64,000 nt of DNA from a virus: IMG/VR virus record IMGVR_UViG_3300018432_000001, positions 78,478 through 142,477 of that record; one strand, written 5' to 3'. A model generated the notes under the pieces. It did not search any database. It had not been told where the DNA came from and saw nothing but the letters and a program-made list of their open reading frames with translations. Below, in pieces: positions 48,957 through 57,377 of the stretch. The first letter of the stretch is position 1. The number at the start of each line of letters is the position of its first letter. The translations under genes were made by a program, and so were the position numbers.

Positions 48957-49408
48957 GGCCCGGTCACGTCCTTGGTGATGAGCTTGACGTGGGGTCCGAT
49001 GGCCGGGTCCGAGATGCGGTACATGTCGCCGCCGTAGTAGCCGTTGGAGGCGTTGCGGAAGGAGACGGCCGCCGAGACCGGGCCGAAGGCGACGCTGGTG
49101 GTGGTGAGGCGGTACCCGTAGACCTTGACCTCGTCGTAGTCGACGTTGCCCACGCCCTCCTCCCAGGTCTCGGGCCGGTAGCCCGGATCGCCGGGGGAGA
49201 GGTCGACTGCCTCGAAGCCGGTGACGAGTTCACGGGCGAGCAGGTTCTTGACACCGTAAAAATCATGGAAGTAGGAGCGGGAGCAGCAGTCACCTTCGAC
49301 GCAGTAGCCGACCAAGCCCCGGTCGGTGTCGAAGATGAGCTGCTCCTCGCCCATGTAGATCGCATAGATCCGTGCGCCGATGAGCGCGTCGTAGTCGCGG
49401 GGATACAT
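48953..49408 (-). CDS. DUF7448-like phage protein
   Basis: GAGAGG lies before the ATG; 151 residues. The pattern LIGARIYAIYMGEEQLIFDT, VGYCVEGDCCSRSYFHDFYG and VKNLLARELVTGFEAVDL is typical of a widespread actinophage family of unknown function. An element matching the ATGTCCGA core with a GATAAT box lies about 55 bases upstream, so this gene probably starts a transcription unit. Confidence 0.7.
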   Translation of the reverse strand: MYPRDYDALIGARIYAIYMGEEQLIFDTDRGLVGYCVEGDCCSRSYFHDFYGVKNLLARELVTGFEAVDLSPGDPGYRPETWEEGVGNVDYDEVKVYGYRLTTTSVAFGPVSAAVSFRNASNGYYGGDMYRISDPAIGPHVKLITKDVTGP

Positions 49409-49460
49409 GCCCGGCCTCTCACTGGAAGAAAACTCAAGACGCCACGAAAGCGGCGATGTC

Positions 49461-49476
49461 TCTCATTATCGGACAT
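49461..49476 (-). promoter_or_regulatory. ATGTCCGATAAT element with -10-like box
   Basis: On the minus strand ATGTCCGATAATGAGA lies about 55 bases before the gene at 48953-49408. It combines the operator-like core ATGTCCGA with GATAAT. Confidence 0.45.
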
Positions 49477-49499
49477 TCCAGTGTGATTGGGGTATTGCT

Positions 49500-51779
49500 T
49501 TAGCGGTGTGCCGCGAGCCTTTCGGCCAGGCCGGTATGGCGCTTCGTCGCGCTCATCGTTTTCACGGCTTTCGCCAAGGCCTTCGGGGAACCCACGAGCA
49601 CCACCCGCGACTGCGCGCGCGTGATGGCCGTGTAGATCAGGTTCCGCACCAGCATCTGGTACGACTGCATCGTCACCGGGATGACCACGCACGGGTACTG
49701 CGACCCTTGTGACTTGTGGATGGTGATCGCATACGCCAGCGCCAGCTCGCGGATCTCACCGGCGGCGTAGGCGATCGTGTGCCCTTCATCGGTTTCGATG
49801 ACGACGGCCTCGTCGCCGCCTGCCGGGTTGACGCTCACCACCCGCGCCGGGGTGCCGTTGAAGACCCCGGCGTGGCCGCCCCACTCCTCGGGGCCTTTCT
49901 CGTAGTTGTTCTTGACGACCATGACGCGGTCGCCGGGGCGGTAGAGGATCGTGTCCTCGCCGATGCTGGCGTCGTACTCGATGCCCTGGGAGGGGTTGAG
50001 CTCCTGCTGCAGGCGCGCGTTCAACGCGATGACCCCGCAGGAGCCTTTCCGCTGCGGGGTGAGCACCTGGATGTCGCCCGCTTCGATGCCGTCGGCGGCG
50101 AACTGCGCCGGGATGCGCTTGCAGACCATCTCCACCACCCCTTCCGCTGCCTTGTCGGCGTCGGTGAGGGACCAGAAGTGCAGGTCGGGCCAGCCTTTCA
50201 ACACCGGGTAGGTTCCAGCGTTGACCTGGTGAGCGACCTGGACGATCCCCGAAGCCGCCTTCTGCCGGAAGATCTGCGTCAGCGCGGTCGTACAGGCGCG
50301 CCCGGAGGCGATGAGGTCGCGCAGCACACTCCCGGGCCCGACCGAGGGCAACTGGTCGATGTCGCCGACCAGCAGCAGCCGCGCGCCGCGCTTGAGCGCC
50401 CGCGTCAGGTACCGCGCGAGCGAGACGTCGAGCATCGACGACTCGTCGCACACCACCAGGTCGGCGTCCAGCGGATCTTCAGGGCCGACACGAACGCCCC
50501 CGTTCTCGCCGGTGCCCAGGCCGATGAGGCGGTGCACCGTCGCCGCCGGTGCACCGTCGGCCAGCTCGGACATGCGCTTGGCGGCCCGCCCGGTGGGGGC
50601 GCACAACTCCACCCGCCACCGGCAGATCGCGGCGGCCAGCGCCACCGTGGCCACCGTGTGGGACTTGCCCACGCCGGGTCCGCCGGTGAGGACTGTCAAC
50701 GGCTGCTCCAGTACCGCCCGCACCGCCTGCTCCTGCTCGACTGTGAGGCCCCGCTCGCCCAGGAGCCGCTCGATCTGCGCCTGCTGCGGGGGCGAGGGCG
50801 GTGCCACGGTCGCTTCGGCCAGGCGCCGCAGATGCTGCGCCAGGTCGGATTCGAGGTAGTGCATGTGGCTGGTGTACGCCCGCTCCTCCTCCACGACCAG
50901 GCGTTCTTCGTCGACGGCCAGTGTCACAGCCGCCGCGCAGGCGTCGGGCCGCACGCCCAGCAGCCGCGTCGCCTGCTCGACGAGCACCGCGATCGGCAGG
51001 AAGCAGTGCCCCTCGGACTGTGCGGTCTCCAGCGTGTACGCCAGTCCGGCGCTCACCCGCCGGGGGTCGCTGCGCTCCCAGCCCAGGGCCCCCATGGCGA
51101 TCTTGTCGCAGGTGGTGAACCCGATGCCTTTAGCCTTGGTGAGCGCGTATGGGTTGGACTTGATCATCACCGCTCCGTCGGCACCGAACACCTCCCAGAT
51201 CGGGGGCGCCAGCGACGTGGACGCCCCCACTTCCATCAGCGCCAGCGCGATCGCGTGCTGCTTGGCGAGAAGGGTCCAGCCTTCGGCGATCACTTCCAGC
51301 TTCTTGGGGCTGATCCCTTTGACCTCGATCAGCCGCCCGATCTCCTCGTCGAGGATGCGGAGCGTGTCGTCGCCGAAGCGCTCGGCGATCCGCCGGGCGA
51401 TAACGGGGCCGATGCCCTTGATGCGGCCCTTGGCCAGGTACTCCTCGGCCTGTGCCGCATCGGCAGGTGGCTGCGGGGCATAGCTGGTGAACTTGAACTG
51501 GCGCCCCCACTTGGCGTCCTCAACCCACTCGCCGTGGAGGGCGACCATGTCGCCCTCGTGCGGGTCCAGCATCGGTCCGACGGCCTTCTCGATCTGGCCG
51601 TCGGGGCAGCGGATGGACAGGACCGACCAGCCCGACTCGGCCGAGGTAAACGTGACCCGTTCAACCACGGCGCGCATCGCCCCGCTGGTGTCGGCGGACG
51701 CCTCCCCGCCGGGGCGGGGCGCGTTCTTGAACAGCGGCAGGGGCTTTTGGACTTCGAAGGTGAAATCAAGGCCGTCCAT
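49500..51779 (-). CDS. RecD2-like superfamily 1B helicase
   Basis: The start at 51779 (MDGLDFTFEV) has GAGGT upstream; an ATG 15 bases earlier is possible. The 759-residue product has an N-terminal OB-like and helix-hairpin-helix region (GRIKGIGPVIARRIAERFGD, IEVKGISPKKLEVI). Walker A is VLTGGPGVGKSHTVA near 360, Walker B LVVCDESSMLD near 445, then LVGDIDQLPSVGPG. The SH3-containing C-terminal part has AYAITIHKSQGSQYPCVVIP and YTAITRAQSRVVLVG. RecD2 unwinds 5'-3' in DNA repair and replication. Confidence 0.88.
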   Translation of the reverse strand: MDGLDFTFEVQKPLPLFKNAPRPGGEASADTSGAMRAVVERVTFTSAESGWSVLSIRCPDGQIEKAVGPMLDPHEGDMVALHGEWVEDAKWGRQFKFTSYAPQPPADAAQAEEYLAKGRIKGIGPVIARRIAERFGDDTLRILDEEIGRLIEVKGISPKKLEVIAEGWTLLAKQHAIALALMEVGASTSLAPPIWEVFGADGAVMIKSNPYALTKAKGIGFTTCDKIAMGALGWERSDPRRVSAGLAYTLETAQSEGHCFLPIAVLVEQATRLLGVRPDACAAAVTLAVDEERLVVEEERAYTSHMHYLESDLAQHLRRLAEATVAPPSPPQQAQIERLLGERGLTVEQEQAVRAVLEQPLTVLTGGPGVGKSHTVATVALAAAICRWRVELCAPTGRAAKRMSELADGAPAATVHRLIGLGTGENGGVRVGPEDPLDADLVVCDESSMLDVSLARYLTRALKRGARLLLVGDIDQLPSVGPGSVLRDLIASGRACTTALTQIFRQKAASGIVQVAHQVNAGTYPVLKGWPDLHFWSLTDADKAAEGVVEMVCKRIPAQFAADGIEAGDIQVLTPQRKGSCGVIALNARLQQELNPSQGIEYDASIGEDTILYRPGDRVMVVKNNYEKGPEEWGGHAGVFNGTPARVVSVNPAGGDEAVVIETDEGHTIAYAAGEIRELALAYAITIHKSQGSQYPCVVIPVTMQSYQMLVRNLIYTAITRAQSRVVLVGSPKALAKAVKTMSATKRHTGLAERLAAHR

Positions 51780-52317
51780 GGACGACCTCGACATCGGGCC
51801 ACGGATCGGCGTCCTCGTCGCGCCACACCTCGATCAGCGGGTCCCCGAACGGCTGCCCGTTGTTGTAGACGGCGCCGTCAGGCGACACGGGCTCCAGGTG
51901 CCAGATGGTCCAGTCCACCCCGTTCCCGAACGAGATCGTCCGCTCCTCGGGCGCGACCAGGATCTGGGTCACCGACGGCGCCAGACCATCGGGGAACAAC
52001 CGCTTGTGCAGCTCGTCGAGGATGGGGTGGAGCTCGCGGCGCATCTGCGGCTGCGGCTCGTACGCCTTGGGTTCGGGCCAGTACGTCTGGGCGCCCCCGC
52101 GCTGCATGCTCATGAGGTTCTGCATGCGCTCCCACACCCCCGGGTCGGCCTCGAACAGGCGCTGGGCGTCCCGGAACAGGCTCAGGCGCCGCACTTCCTG
52201 CTCCTGGCCGTTCACGGCCGGGAAGCTGGCGTTCACCTGCGCGGCGTCCACGGTCATCGACTGCAGCGATTCGTCCCGCGTGCCGTCGTCCAGCAGCGGC
52301 ACCAGTTCTACCAGCAT
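51766..52317 (-). CDS. Hypothetical protein upstream of the RecD2 helicase
   Basis: AAGGAGGAAC precedes the ATG; 183 residues, starting MLVELVPLLDDGTRDESLQS. It is alpha-beta with helices (VRRLSLFRDAQRLFEADPGV) and a C-terminal strand region (SFGNGVDWTIWHLEPVSPDG). It overlaps the helicase start, so the two are co-translated. No family is recognised. Confidence 0.6.
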   Translation of the reverse strand: MLVELVPLLDDGTRDESLQSMTVDAAQVNASFPAVNGQEQEVRRLSLFRDAQRLFEADPGVWERMQNLMSMQRGGAQTYWPEPKAYEPQPQMRRELHPILDELHKRLFPDGLAPSVTQILVAPEERTISFGNGVDWTIWHLEPVSPDGAVYNNGQPFGDPLIEVWRDEDADPWPDVEVVHGRP

Positions 52318-52345
52318 GTGTTCCTCCTTGAAGTCGGGCGCGCAT

Positions 52346-52540
52346 CTACGCCAGCGGGTCCTTGTCGTCGGTCTCAGGTTGCTCGGCGCTCCAGCCACAC
52401 CAGGCGCACATCCCCCGGTACACACTCGTCGCCAGGTTCTCGCAGCCGCGCGCCGGTTGGCACGCGAAGCAGCGCACCAGGAAGAACCGGCCCTCCGCAT
52501 TGCGGAAATTCGGACGCCGGTCATTGACATGCGCGCTCAT
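52346..52540 (-). CDS. Small zinc-ribbon protein
   Basis: The 64-residue product has CFACQPARGC and later CAWCGWS, four to five cysteines arranged like a zinc ribbon. The ATG overlaps the previous stop (ATGA). Function unknown. Confidence 0.6.
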   Translation of the reverse strand: MSAHVNDRRPNFRNAEGRFFLVRCFACQPARGCENLATSVYRGMCAWCGWSAEQPETDDKDPLA

Positions 52541-52740
52541 GCGATCGCAGCAGCCGGTTCGTTCGCGACCATGACCTGCTCGGCGATCAGCTCCAGGCGC
52601 ACGAGGGAATGCCCACCTCGCGCGAGTACTTCGACGCTTTCCATCAGGACGCTGCGTCCGATCCCGGGGACCTCGACGCCGTCGATGATCAGCCGGAAGT
52701 TGCGCCGGTCAGCGTTGATGATGGTGATCTCTTTGGCCAT
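52537..52740 (-). CDS. Small beta protein
   Basis: The 67-residue product (ITIINADRRNFRLIIDGVEV) is beta-rich with two hydrophobic strands. TAAGTT lies 6 bases before the ATG and no ribosome binding site is present, so a leaderless start is likely. It begins the operon that runs down to the RecD2 helicase. Confidence 0.6.
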   Translation of the reverse strand: MAKEITIINADRRNFRLIIDGVEVPGIGRSVLMESVEVLARGGHSLVRLELIAEQVMVANEPAAAIA

Positions 52741-52760
52741 CGCGCGAACTTACCGCACAT

Positions 52761-53156
52761 TTAGGCCGATTCTTCACCATTGCGGGGTTCATCGACGTGG
52801 CGTCCCTGCGCGTTCCCGCACTCGCCGCGATGCTCGAAGCAGTACGTCGGCGAGATCGTGGCCGCATAGTTCTCCACCACCTCCTCGGCGACCGAACTGG
52901 CCGTCGTACCGAACGGCAGGCGCGCAGCGAACCGGCGCAACCGCGCCGCCGTCTCCGTATCCACGGTCAGCGCCAACGGGACCGGCCCGTCGTAGCCGGG
53001 GATGCGGCCGATCGCCAGCTCGGCGGCCACCCCCAGCGCCGCCGACAAGATCGCGATCTCCGAGGGCCCCAGCACGGCAACCCCGTTCTTGACGTGCAGC
53101 TCGATCTCGTTGTCGGCGGCGCGGCTCGTCACGCGCCACGGCGGGTCAAGATTCAT
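52761..53156 (-). CDS. Hypothetical protein
   Basis: Its ATG overlaps the previous gene's end; 131 residues. It contains IELHVKNGVAVLGPSEIAIL, then a helical region with RLRRFAARLPFGTTASSVAE and a CFEHRGECGN end. No family is recognised. Confidence 0.55.
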   Translation of the reverse strand: MNLDPPWRVTSRAADNEIELHVKNGVAVLGPSEIAILSAALGVAAELAIGRIPGYDGPVPLALTVDTETAARLRRFAARLPFGTTASSVAEEVVENYAATISPTYCFEHRGECGNAQGRHVDEPRNGEESA

Positions 53157-53364
53157 GATCGTCCTGTTCGCTGTCGATGGTGATCCGGCCGTTCGTGATG
53201 GTGAGGTCACCGTGGATGGTGTTGGCGGCGATGACCGTGCCGGGCCCGCTAGCCGTGATGATGACCGAGGCGTCCCCATTGCGGTATACGCGCCGCTGCT
53301 GCTCCTGACGGTCGAGCTTCGCGGCCTTGCGCCGCAGATGCCGCAGCCGCAACCAGCTAAACAT
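53146..53364 (-). CDS. Small protein with basic N-terminus and beta repeat
   Basis: This 72-residue product starts MFSWLRLRHLRRKAAKLDRQ and continues with beta turns (GTVIAANTIHGDLTITNGRI) like one turn of a beta-helix. It overlaps both neighbours. Confidence 0.5.
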   Translation of the reverse strand: MFSWLRLRHLRRKAAKLDRQEQQRRVYRNGDASVIITASGPGTVIAANTIHGDLTITNGRITIDSEQDDHES

Positions 53365-53686
53365 CGCGCTGGCCCCGGTACGCTGCGGCTTCGGCTTCGG
53401 CCGCCTGCCGGGCCTGCTCGATCTTCCGTTCGCGTTCAGGCCGCTCGCGCGCCTCGGTGCGCATCTCCCGGTGTGTCTCCACGACCTCGTTGACCGAGTG
53501 GATCAGCATGAACGCTCCGGCGCTCCCCATCAGATACGCGACTCCGTACACGCGAACCTCACTGGCCGAGTACGACACCGGGAGCAGAGCGCTGAACACG
53601 GCAAAGCACGCACCGAAACCGGCCATGCCGCCCAAGGTGATGAGGGCCGATTCGAACAGGCGCCTGCGGGGACTGCGCTCACGCAT
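53357..53686 (-). CDS. Membrane protein with charged C-terminal coil
   Basis: The ATG at 53686 overlaps the previous stop; 109 residues. Two hydrophobic segments (LITLGGMAGFGACFAVFSAL and VYGVAYLMGSAGAFMLIHSV) are followed by a highly charged helix (RTEARERPERERKIEQARQA). It is one of four consecutive membrane protein genes. Confidence 0.6.
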   Translation of the reverse strand: MRERSPRRRLFESALITLGGMAGFGACFAVFSALLPVSYSASEVRVYGVAYLMGSAGAFMLIHSVNEVVETHREMRTEARERPERERKIEQARQAAEAEAAAYRGQRDV

Positions 53687-54209
53687 CGGGTTCGACCTCG
53701 CCGTCGCGCAGCTCGCCCATTCGCTCCCGCAGCGCCTCCAGGTACTGCTCGCAGTCAGCTGCCTGGTGCGCCAGCAGTATGTATTCGGCGGCATCCTCGG
53801 AGCGCACGCCCACCACATCGAGCGGACCCTCCGGATTGAACGCCTTCACGAAGTGGTCGTTGCCTTCGGTGTGGCGCTGGCGCAAGCGTAGGAAGCACGC
53901 GACCGCGCAGTTCACGTGCGCGCCCTCCCGCAGCCCCGGGATACCGATCACGAGGTGGACGACGAAGACCGCCACCTGCAGGATCATCCACCCCAGCAGG
54001 AGACCGAGCCCTATCTCGCCGAGGCCGAACTGCTGGGCCGCATTGAATCCCAAGATGACGGCGAGGGCGACGCCGACCAGGATGTAAGCGATGGTCCACC
54101 GCCGCAGGGAGCGGGCTCGCCGCAGATGCTGCGTGGTGTCCTCGGGTGTGGGCGGCTGCAGCAGCAGCCACTGGCCCCGCCGTTCCATTGTGGTTTCCGG
54201 TTCAGTCAC
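53679..54209 (-). CDS. Two-helix membrane protein with soluble C-terminal domain
   Basis: A GTG overlapping the previous stop gives 176 residues. Hydrophobic helices lie at WTIAYILVGVALAVILGF and EIGLGLLLGWMILQVAVFVV; the C-terminal 80 residues are soluble (CFLRLRQRHTEGNDHFVKAF). Second of the membrane cluster. Function unknown. Confidence 0.6.
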   Translation of the reverse strand: MTEPETTMERRGQWLLLQPPTPEDTTQHLRRARSLRRWTIAYILVGVALAVILGFNAAQQFGLGEIGLGLLLGWMILQVAVFVVHLVIGIPGLREGAHVNCAVACFLRLRQRHTEGNDHFVKAFNPEGPLDVVGVRSEDAAEYILLAHQAADCEQYLEALRERMGELRDGEVEPDA

Positions 54210-54423
54210 TGACCCACTCCTCGATGAGGTACCAGCCGAGGAAGACGACGGCGAAGCAGATGAGGGCGCACAGCCACAGCGGCAGCACCGCCCCGAACAC
54301 CGGCTCGTCGAGCCACCACAGCAAGAAGGTCAGCGCTGCCGCCACCACCACCTTGAGCACGAACTCCAAGGCCTCCTCCATCAGGAACTCGGCGACGGCG
54401 CGGCGCCTGCGGTAGTACGCCAT
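54202..54423 (-). CDS. Small two-helix membrane protein
   Basis: The ATG overlaps the previous stop (TGATG); 73 residues. Helices VLKVVVAAALTFLLWWLDEP and LPLWLCALICFAVVFLGWYL are close together, with a short basic N-terminus. Size and topology would suit a holin, though nothing else supports it. Confidence 0.55.
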   Translation of the reverse strand: MAYYRRRRAVAEFLMEEALEFVLKVVVAAALTFLLWWLDEPVFGAVLPLWLCALICFAVVFLGWYLIEEWVSD

Positions 54424-54848
54424 CAGAACTCCTGCTCCCGTCGGGCCTGCTGCTCGGCGGCCAGCTGGGCACGCCGCGCCGCGTGCGCGCGCTGGATGTC
54501 GCGCCGTGCCATCCACCAGTTCGCCCCGATCGCCCCGGCCCAGCACGCGGCGAACATGCTCAACCGCACCACGATCGCCAGCTGCAGCTCCTCGGTCGTG
54601 AAGTCCGCGTCGCTGGGAACCGGTCCTCCCAGCAGGAACAGGAGGTTGACCAGGTAGTACACCCCCAGCATCAGGAACGCCTGGCACAACCCTCGGAAGA
54701 TGTGACGCCCCCACATCCAGCGGTTCTGGCGCCGGTTCTCATGGAGAACCTCTTCGAGGGCGTTGCGTTCGATCTCGTCGAACTGGTCTTCGGTCTCTTC
54801 CATAGTCCGCTCAAACGTCCGGTCTTTATCGTTGCTCTGTGTCATCAT
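54423..54848 (-). CDS. Two-helix membrane protein with acidic N-terminal coil
   Basis: The 141-residue product has an acidic coil (ERTMEETEDQFDEIERNALE), two hydrophobic segments near 55-75 and 90-112, and an alanine/arginine-rich coil at the end. AAGG lies before the ATG. It starts the run of four membrane genes. Confidence 0.6.
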   Translation of the reverse strand: MMTQSNDKDRTFERTMEETEDQFDEIERNALEEVLHENRRQNRWMWGRHIFRGLCQAFLMLGVYYLVNLLFLLGGPVPSDADFTTEELQLAIVVRLSMFAACWAGAIGANWWMARRDIQRAHAARRAQLAAEQQARREQEF

Positions 54849-54863
54849 GGCCTTTCTCGATCA

Positions 54864-55235
54864 TCACTGCGGTACCGCTAGGGTGTCGGCAAGCCCGACC
54901 AGCCACGCGCCAGCGAGCACGCGCTCGGGCGTCGGGTTAAGGACGTCAACGAGGACGAGGTCCAGAGCCCCCGGGGCGGCCATGGGCGTGTAGTTGAACG
55001 TCACCGTCCAATCCTCCGTCTTGATGGCCGCGCTCGACGACCACAGCGGCCTGGTGTACGTCCGCGCGCATGTGACACTGCCGAGGTAGGGCAGGTCGGT
55101 GACGCCGCGTCGGACTAGGGAGTAGTACGTCGTCTCGGAGGCGATCCTGCTGTCGCAGTATCTGCGTTCGAGGATAATCCCTGCGCGCAGCGCCCTCTCC
55201 AGCAGCGCCCGCCACTGCGCCGGGGCGTCACTCAT
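54864..55235 (-). CDS. Hypothetical protein
   Basis: The ATG at 55235 overlaps the previous stop (ATGAGTGA); 123 residues. It shows MSDAPAQWRALLERALRAGI and beta strands (DWTVTFNYTPMAAPGALDLV). An in-frame ATG at 55250 is the alternative. No family is recognised. Confidence 0.55.
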   Translation of the reverse strand: MSDAPAQWRALLERALRAGIILERRYCDSRIASETTYYSLVRRGVTDLPYLGSVTCARTYTRPLWSSSAAIKTEDWTVTFNYTPMAAPGALDLVLVDVLNPTPERVLAGAWLVGLADTLAVPQ

Positions 55236-55587
55236 CGCCGAGGTGCTCATCGACAGCCTGCGCCAGGACCGCGAACTGGTCGCCCAGCGGCAGCTCGATG
55301 TGCGCGAACCGTTCGGGAGTGGTCACGCAGCACTGGTGCGCGAACAGCTCGGCGAGGAACGCGTCCGTGCCCTGGCCGGGACAGGCGTGGGACAGGGCGA
55401 ACATGTCCCACTGCATCTGCGCCATCAGCGTCGCCGTGTAGGCCGCGAAGTGCTGCAGGTCGTCCTTGCCGCAGTCGTCGGGCTCACCGGGCAGGCAGCG
55501 GCCCACGGAGATGCCGAGCGCTTCGATCGCGGCACGCTTTGCCTCGGTGGCCTTGCGCCAGCTCTGCGCCAATGTGTCGCCGGTCAT
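55228..55587 (-). CDS. Helical hypothetical protein
   Basis: GAGAG lies before the ATG at 55587; 119 residues. It is largely helical (LAQSWRKATEAKRAAIEALG, LQHFAAYTATLMAQMQWDMF) with scattered cysteines. No family is recognised. Confidence 0.55.
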   Translation of the reverse strand: MTGDTLAQSWRKATEAKRAAIEALGISVGRCLPGEPDDCGKDDLQHFAAYTATLMAQMQWDMFALSHACPGQGTDAFLAELFAHQCCVTTPERFAHIELPLGDQFAVLAQAVDEHLGDE

Positions 55588-55615
55588 GATGATCTCTCTT
55601 TCCGTAATTGATTGG

Positions 55616-55873
55616 TTACCGGTAGTCGTTTTCAAGGGCTGTGTTGGCGAGACGCCGCAGGCAGTGGACGCAGTCCACCGGCTTCGCGACCTCGTCGAAA
55701 TACGTGTTGGTCTTGCGGACTTTGCCGCTGCGGCACAGCATGTACCGGGTGCGCAGCGGCCAGCCCTTCCCTTCCAGTGGTGGCCACTCGTCGACGAACC
55801 CGGCGTGGACGCGAGTCTCGCCGGAGCGGACGGTGGTGACGTTCTTCGTGCGGGTGGTGGTGGGGTGATCCAC
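55616..55873 (-). CDS. Small CXXC protein
   Basis: A GTG behind GAGAGGA gives 85 residues. It carries a basic beta middle (GWPLRTRYMLCRSGKVRKTN) and a terminal VDCVHCLRRL motif. Such short proteins are common in actinophages; function unknown. Confidence 0.55.
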   Translation of the reverse strand: MDHPTTTRTKNVTTVRSGETRVHAGFVDEWPPLEGKGWPLRTRYMLCRSGKVRKTNTYFDEVAKPVDCVHCLRRLANTALENDYR

Positions 55874-55883
55874 GGGGGTCCTC

Positions 55884-56291
55884 TCAGTCAGGGGCGTACG
55901 TGTGGGCGCAGTCGTGGGCACAGCACCGCGCGGGCCGAGGGGCGGAAGGGGGCACCACTTCGGCGTCGTCCAGCTCCCGCCACTGGGGTGTTTCCGTCAG
56001 GTAGATCACCTGGTCACCGCAGGCCTGGCAGCGGACGGCATAGTGGGTGCGAACCGGATGCGCCGGGTAGTGGTGGGGGACGGACTTCAGCCGCTTGCCG
56101 TCGGCGATCCGAGAGGGGCTCACTACGCGCCGACCGGTCCGCGCCGGAGCGACCGTGGTGCCGAAGCACTGCAGGAGCGGACCGGCGAAGTCGCAAACGC
56201 CGCAGGACAGGTCCAGGTGGGTGGCGCGGATCTGGCGGCTCCAGGGGCCCCAGTCGGGGGATTGCCGCCAGGCCCCTTCGATAACGGTCAT
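55884..56291 (-). CDS. Zinc-ribbon protein
   Basis: Start 56291 is chosen because GACAAT lies 6 bases upstream (leaderless pattern); a GTG at 56297 is possible. The 135-residue product has two cysteine pairs (CGVCDF and CQACGDQV) and a CCAHDC end, so it probably binds one or two zinc ions. Function unknown. Confidence 0.55.
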   Translation of the reverse strand: MTVIEGAWRQSPDWGPWSRQIRATHLDLSCGVCDFAGPLLQCFGTTVAPARTGRRVVSPSRIADGKRLKSVPHHYPAHPVRTHYAVRCQACGDQVIYLTETPQWRELDDAEVVPPSAPRPARCCAHDCAHTYAPD

Positions 56292-56311
56292 CCCCACATT
56301 GTCGCGCAGGC

Positions 56312-56674
56312 CTACGACACCGGGGGTTCCGTGTCCCGGTCGTAAACGTCACGGTAGAGCGTGGCCTTCTCGACCAATTCCTCGTGGTGGGCATCGAGGA
56401 TCGCCTTGGCCAGTACTTCGGCTTCAGGGTTGAACGCCCAGACCATGATGTTCTTGCGGGTGGCGTCGTACCCGGTGTGGACGGCCAGCTTGTGCCGCTC
56501 CAAGCGCGCGATCCCGTACCGCACGCCGGACTCGCTGATGCCGTTGAGGTCGGAGACCAGGTCACGGGCACTGCGGAACGGCAGGCCGCCTTGGTGGTAG
56601 TCGTGACGTAGCACCCATAGCACGGCCACGGCCGCCCCGGTGACCTTCGGATTTTTGGAGTCGCGCGCACGCAT
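56312..56674 (-). CDS. Winged-helix DNA-binding protein
   Basis: GGGAGC lies before the ATG; 120 residues. It has the layout of a winged helix: VTGAAVAVLWVLRHDYHQGG, then FRSARDLVSDLNGISESGVR YGIARLE as recognition helix region and KLAVHTGYDATRKNIMVWAF as wing. A strong hairpin just upstream isolates it from the GAF gene. A regulator of the small-gene operon is likely. Confidence 0.65.
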   Translation of the reverse strand: MRARDSKNPKVTGAAVAVLWVLRHDYHQGGLPFRSARDLVSDLNGISESGVRYGIARLERHKLAVHTGYDATRKNIMVWAFNPEAEVLAKAILDAHHEELVEKATLYRDVYDRDTEPPVS

Positions 56675-56705
56675 CGTTGCTCCCTAATGGTCGGTGATGG
56701 GGGAA

Positions 56706-56738
56706 CGGCTCCGGACGCCGTGGCGGCGTCCGGAGCCG
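56706..56738 (-). terminator. Terminator closing the GAF/DUF742/LC7 operon
   Basis: CGGCTCCGGACGCCG and its complement form a perfect 15-bp stem with a TGG loop, after the stop of the GAF gene. Confidence 0.7.
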
Positions 56739-56764
56739 TGGTCGAATCGGTGGGGTGGGTAGGG

Positions 56765-57340
56765 TCAGCCGGTGAGACCGGCGCGTTCGGCGACGCGGGC
56801 CTCGACCTTGCGCGCCCAGCCCTTGATCCATTCGAGGTGGGGCTGCTTCCATTCGTGCTCGACGTCGCTGATGACCCACACGGTCAGGACGACGTCGCCG
56901 TTAGGGGCGCAGACCTCCTCGCCGAGGTAGGAGCGGACGCCGAACTCGATGGCGACGATGTTCGTGGAGTAGCGGGGGTGGTCGTTCGTGTTGATCGCCA
57001 GCGGGCGCCGCCGCTCGGTCACCACGATGCCGCAGTAGCCCATCTTGCCGGTCATGGTCCGGTCGGCTTCGGTGATCGGGCCGAGGTCGGCTCGCTTGTC
57101 CAGGCCGATGAAGTACTGCTCGCAGCCCGGCATCACAAGGTTCACGCCGACCTCCATGGCATGGCCCTCACCCATCATGGCGTCGAACTCGGCGAGCATC
57201 TGCTCGGCGATCGCGTCGTACTCGGCGTCGGGTTCGGGTCGCAACCCGAGCTGGGTCTGCAGCGCGGCGCGTTCAGCGCCGTGCGGGTCCTCGGGGGCCA
57301 TCGAACGGAACTCGCCCTTGGATCGTTTCGGGTCGGTCAT
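56765..57340 (-). CDS. GAF domain protein of a conservon-like cassette
   Basis: AGGAGC precedes the ATG; 191 residues. The C-terminal two thirds match a GAF domain: GVNLVMPGCEQYFIGLDKRA, MGYCGIVVTERRRPLAINTN, DHPRYSTNIVAIEFGVRSYL and a final VVLTVWVIS strand. GAF domains sense small ligands or partner proteins. The next two genes upstream encode DUF742 and roadblock/LC7 proteins, the companions found in actinobacterial conservons. This gene ends the operon. The ligand is unknown. Confidence 0.72.
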   Translation of the reverse strand: MTDPKRSKGEFRSMAPEDPHGAERAALQTQLGLRPEPDAEYDAIAEQMLAEFDAMMGEGHAMEVGVNLVMPGCEQYFIGLDKRADLGPITEADRTMTGKMGYCGIVVTERRRPLAINTNDHPRYSTNIVAIEFGVRSYLGEEVCAPNGDVVLTVWVISDVEHEWKQPHLEWIKGWARKVEARVAERAGLTG

Positions 57341-57377
57341 GATGCGCTCCTAAACAGGGTGGGTGGGGTGTGTGGGG

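Noticed and set aside
49716-52115. A 799-codon open frame on the plus strand opposite the RecD2 helicase
   Set aside because: Composition is histidine/arginine/glycine-rich as expected for the antisense of a GC-rich gene, and the minus-strand product has complete helicase motifs.
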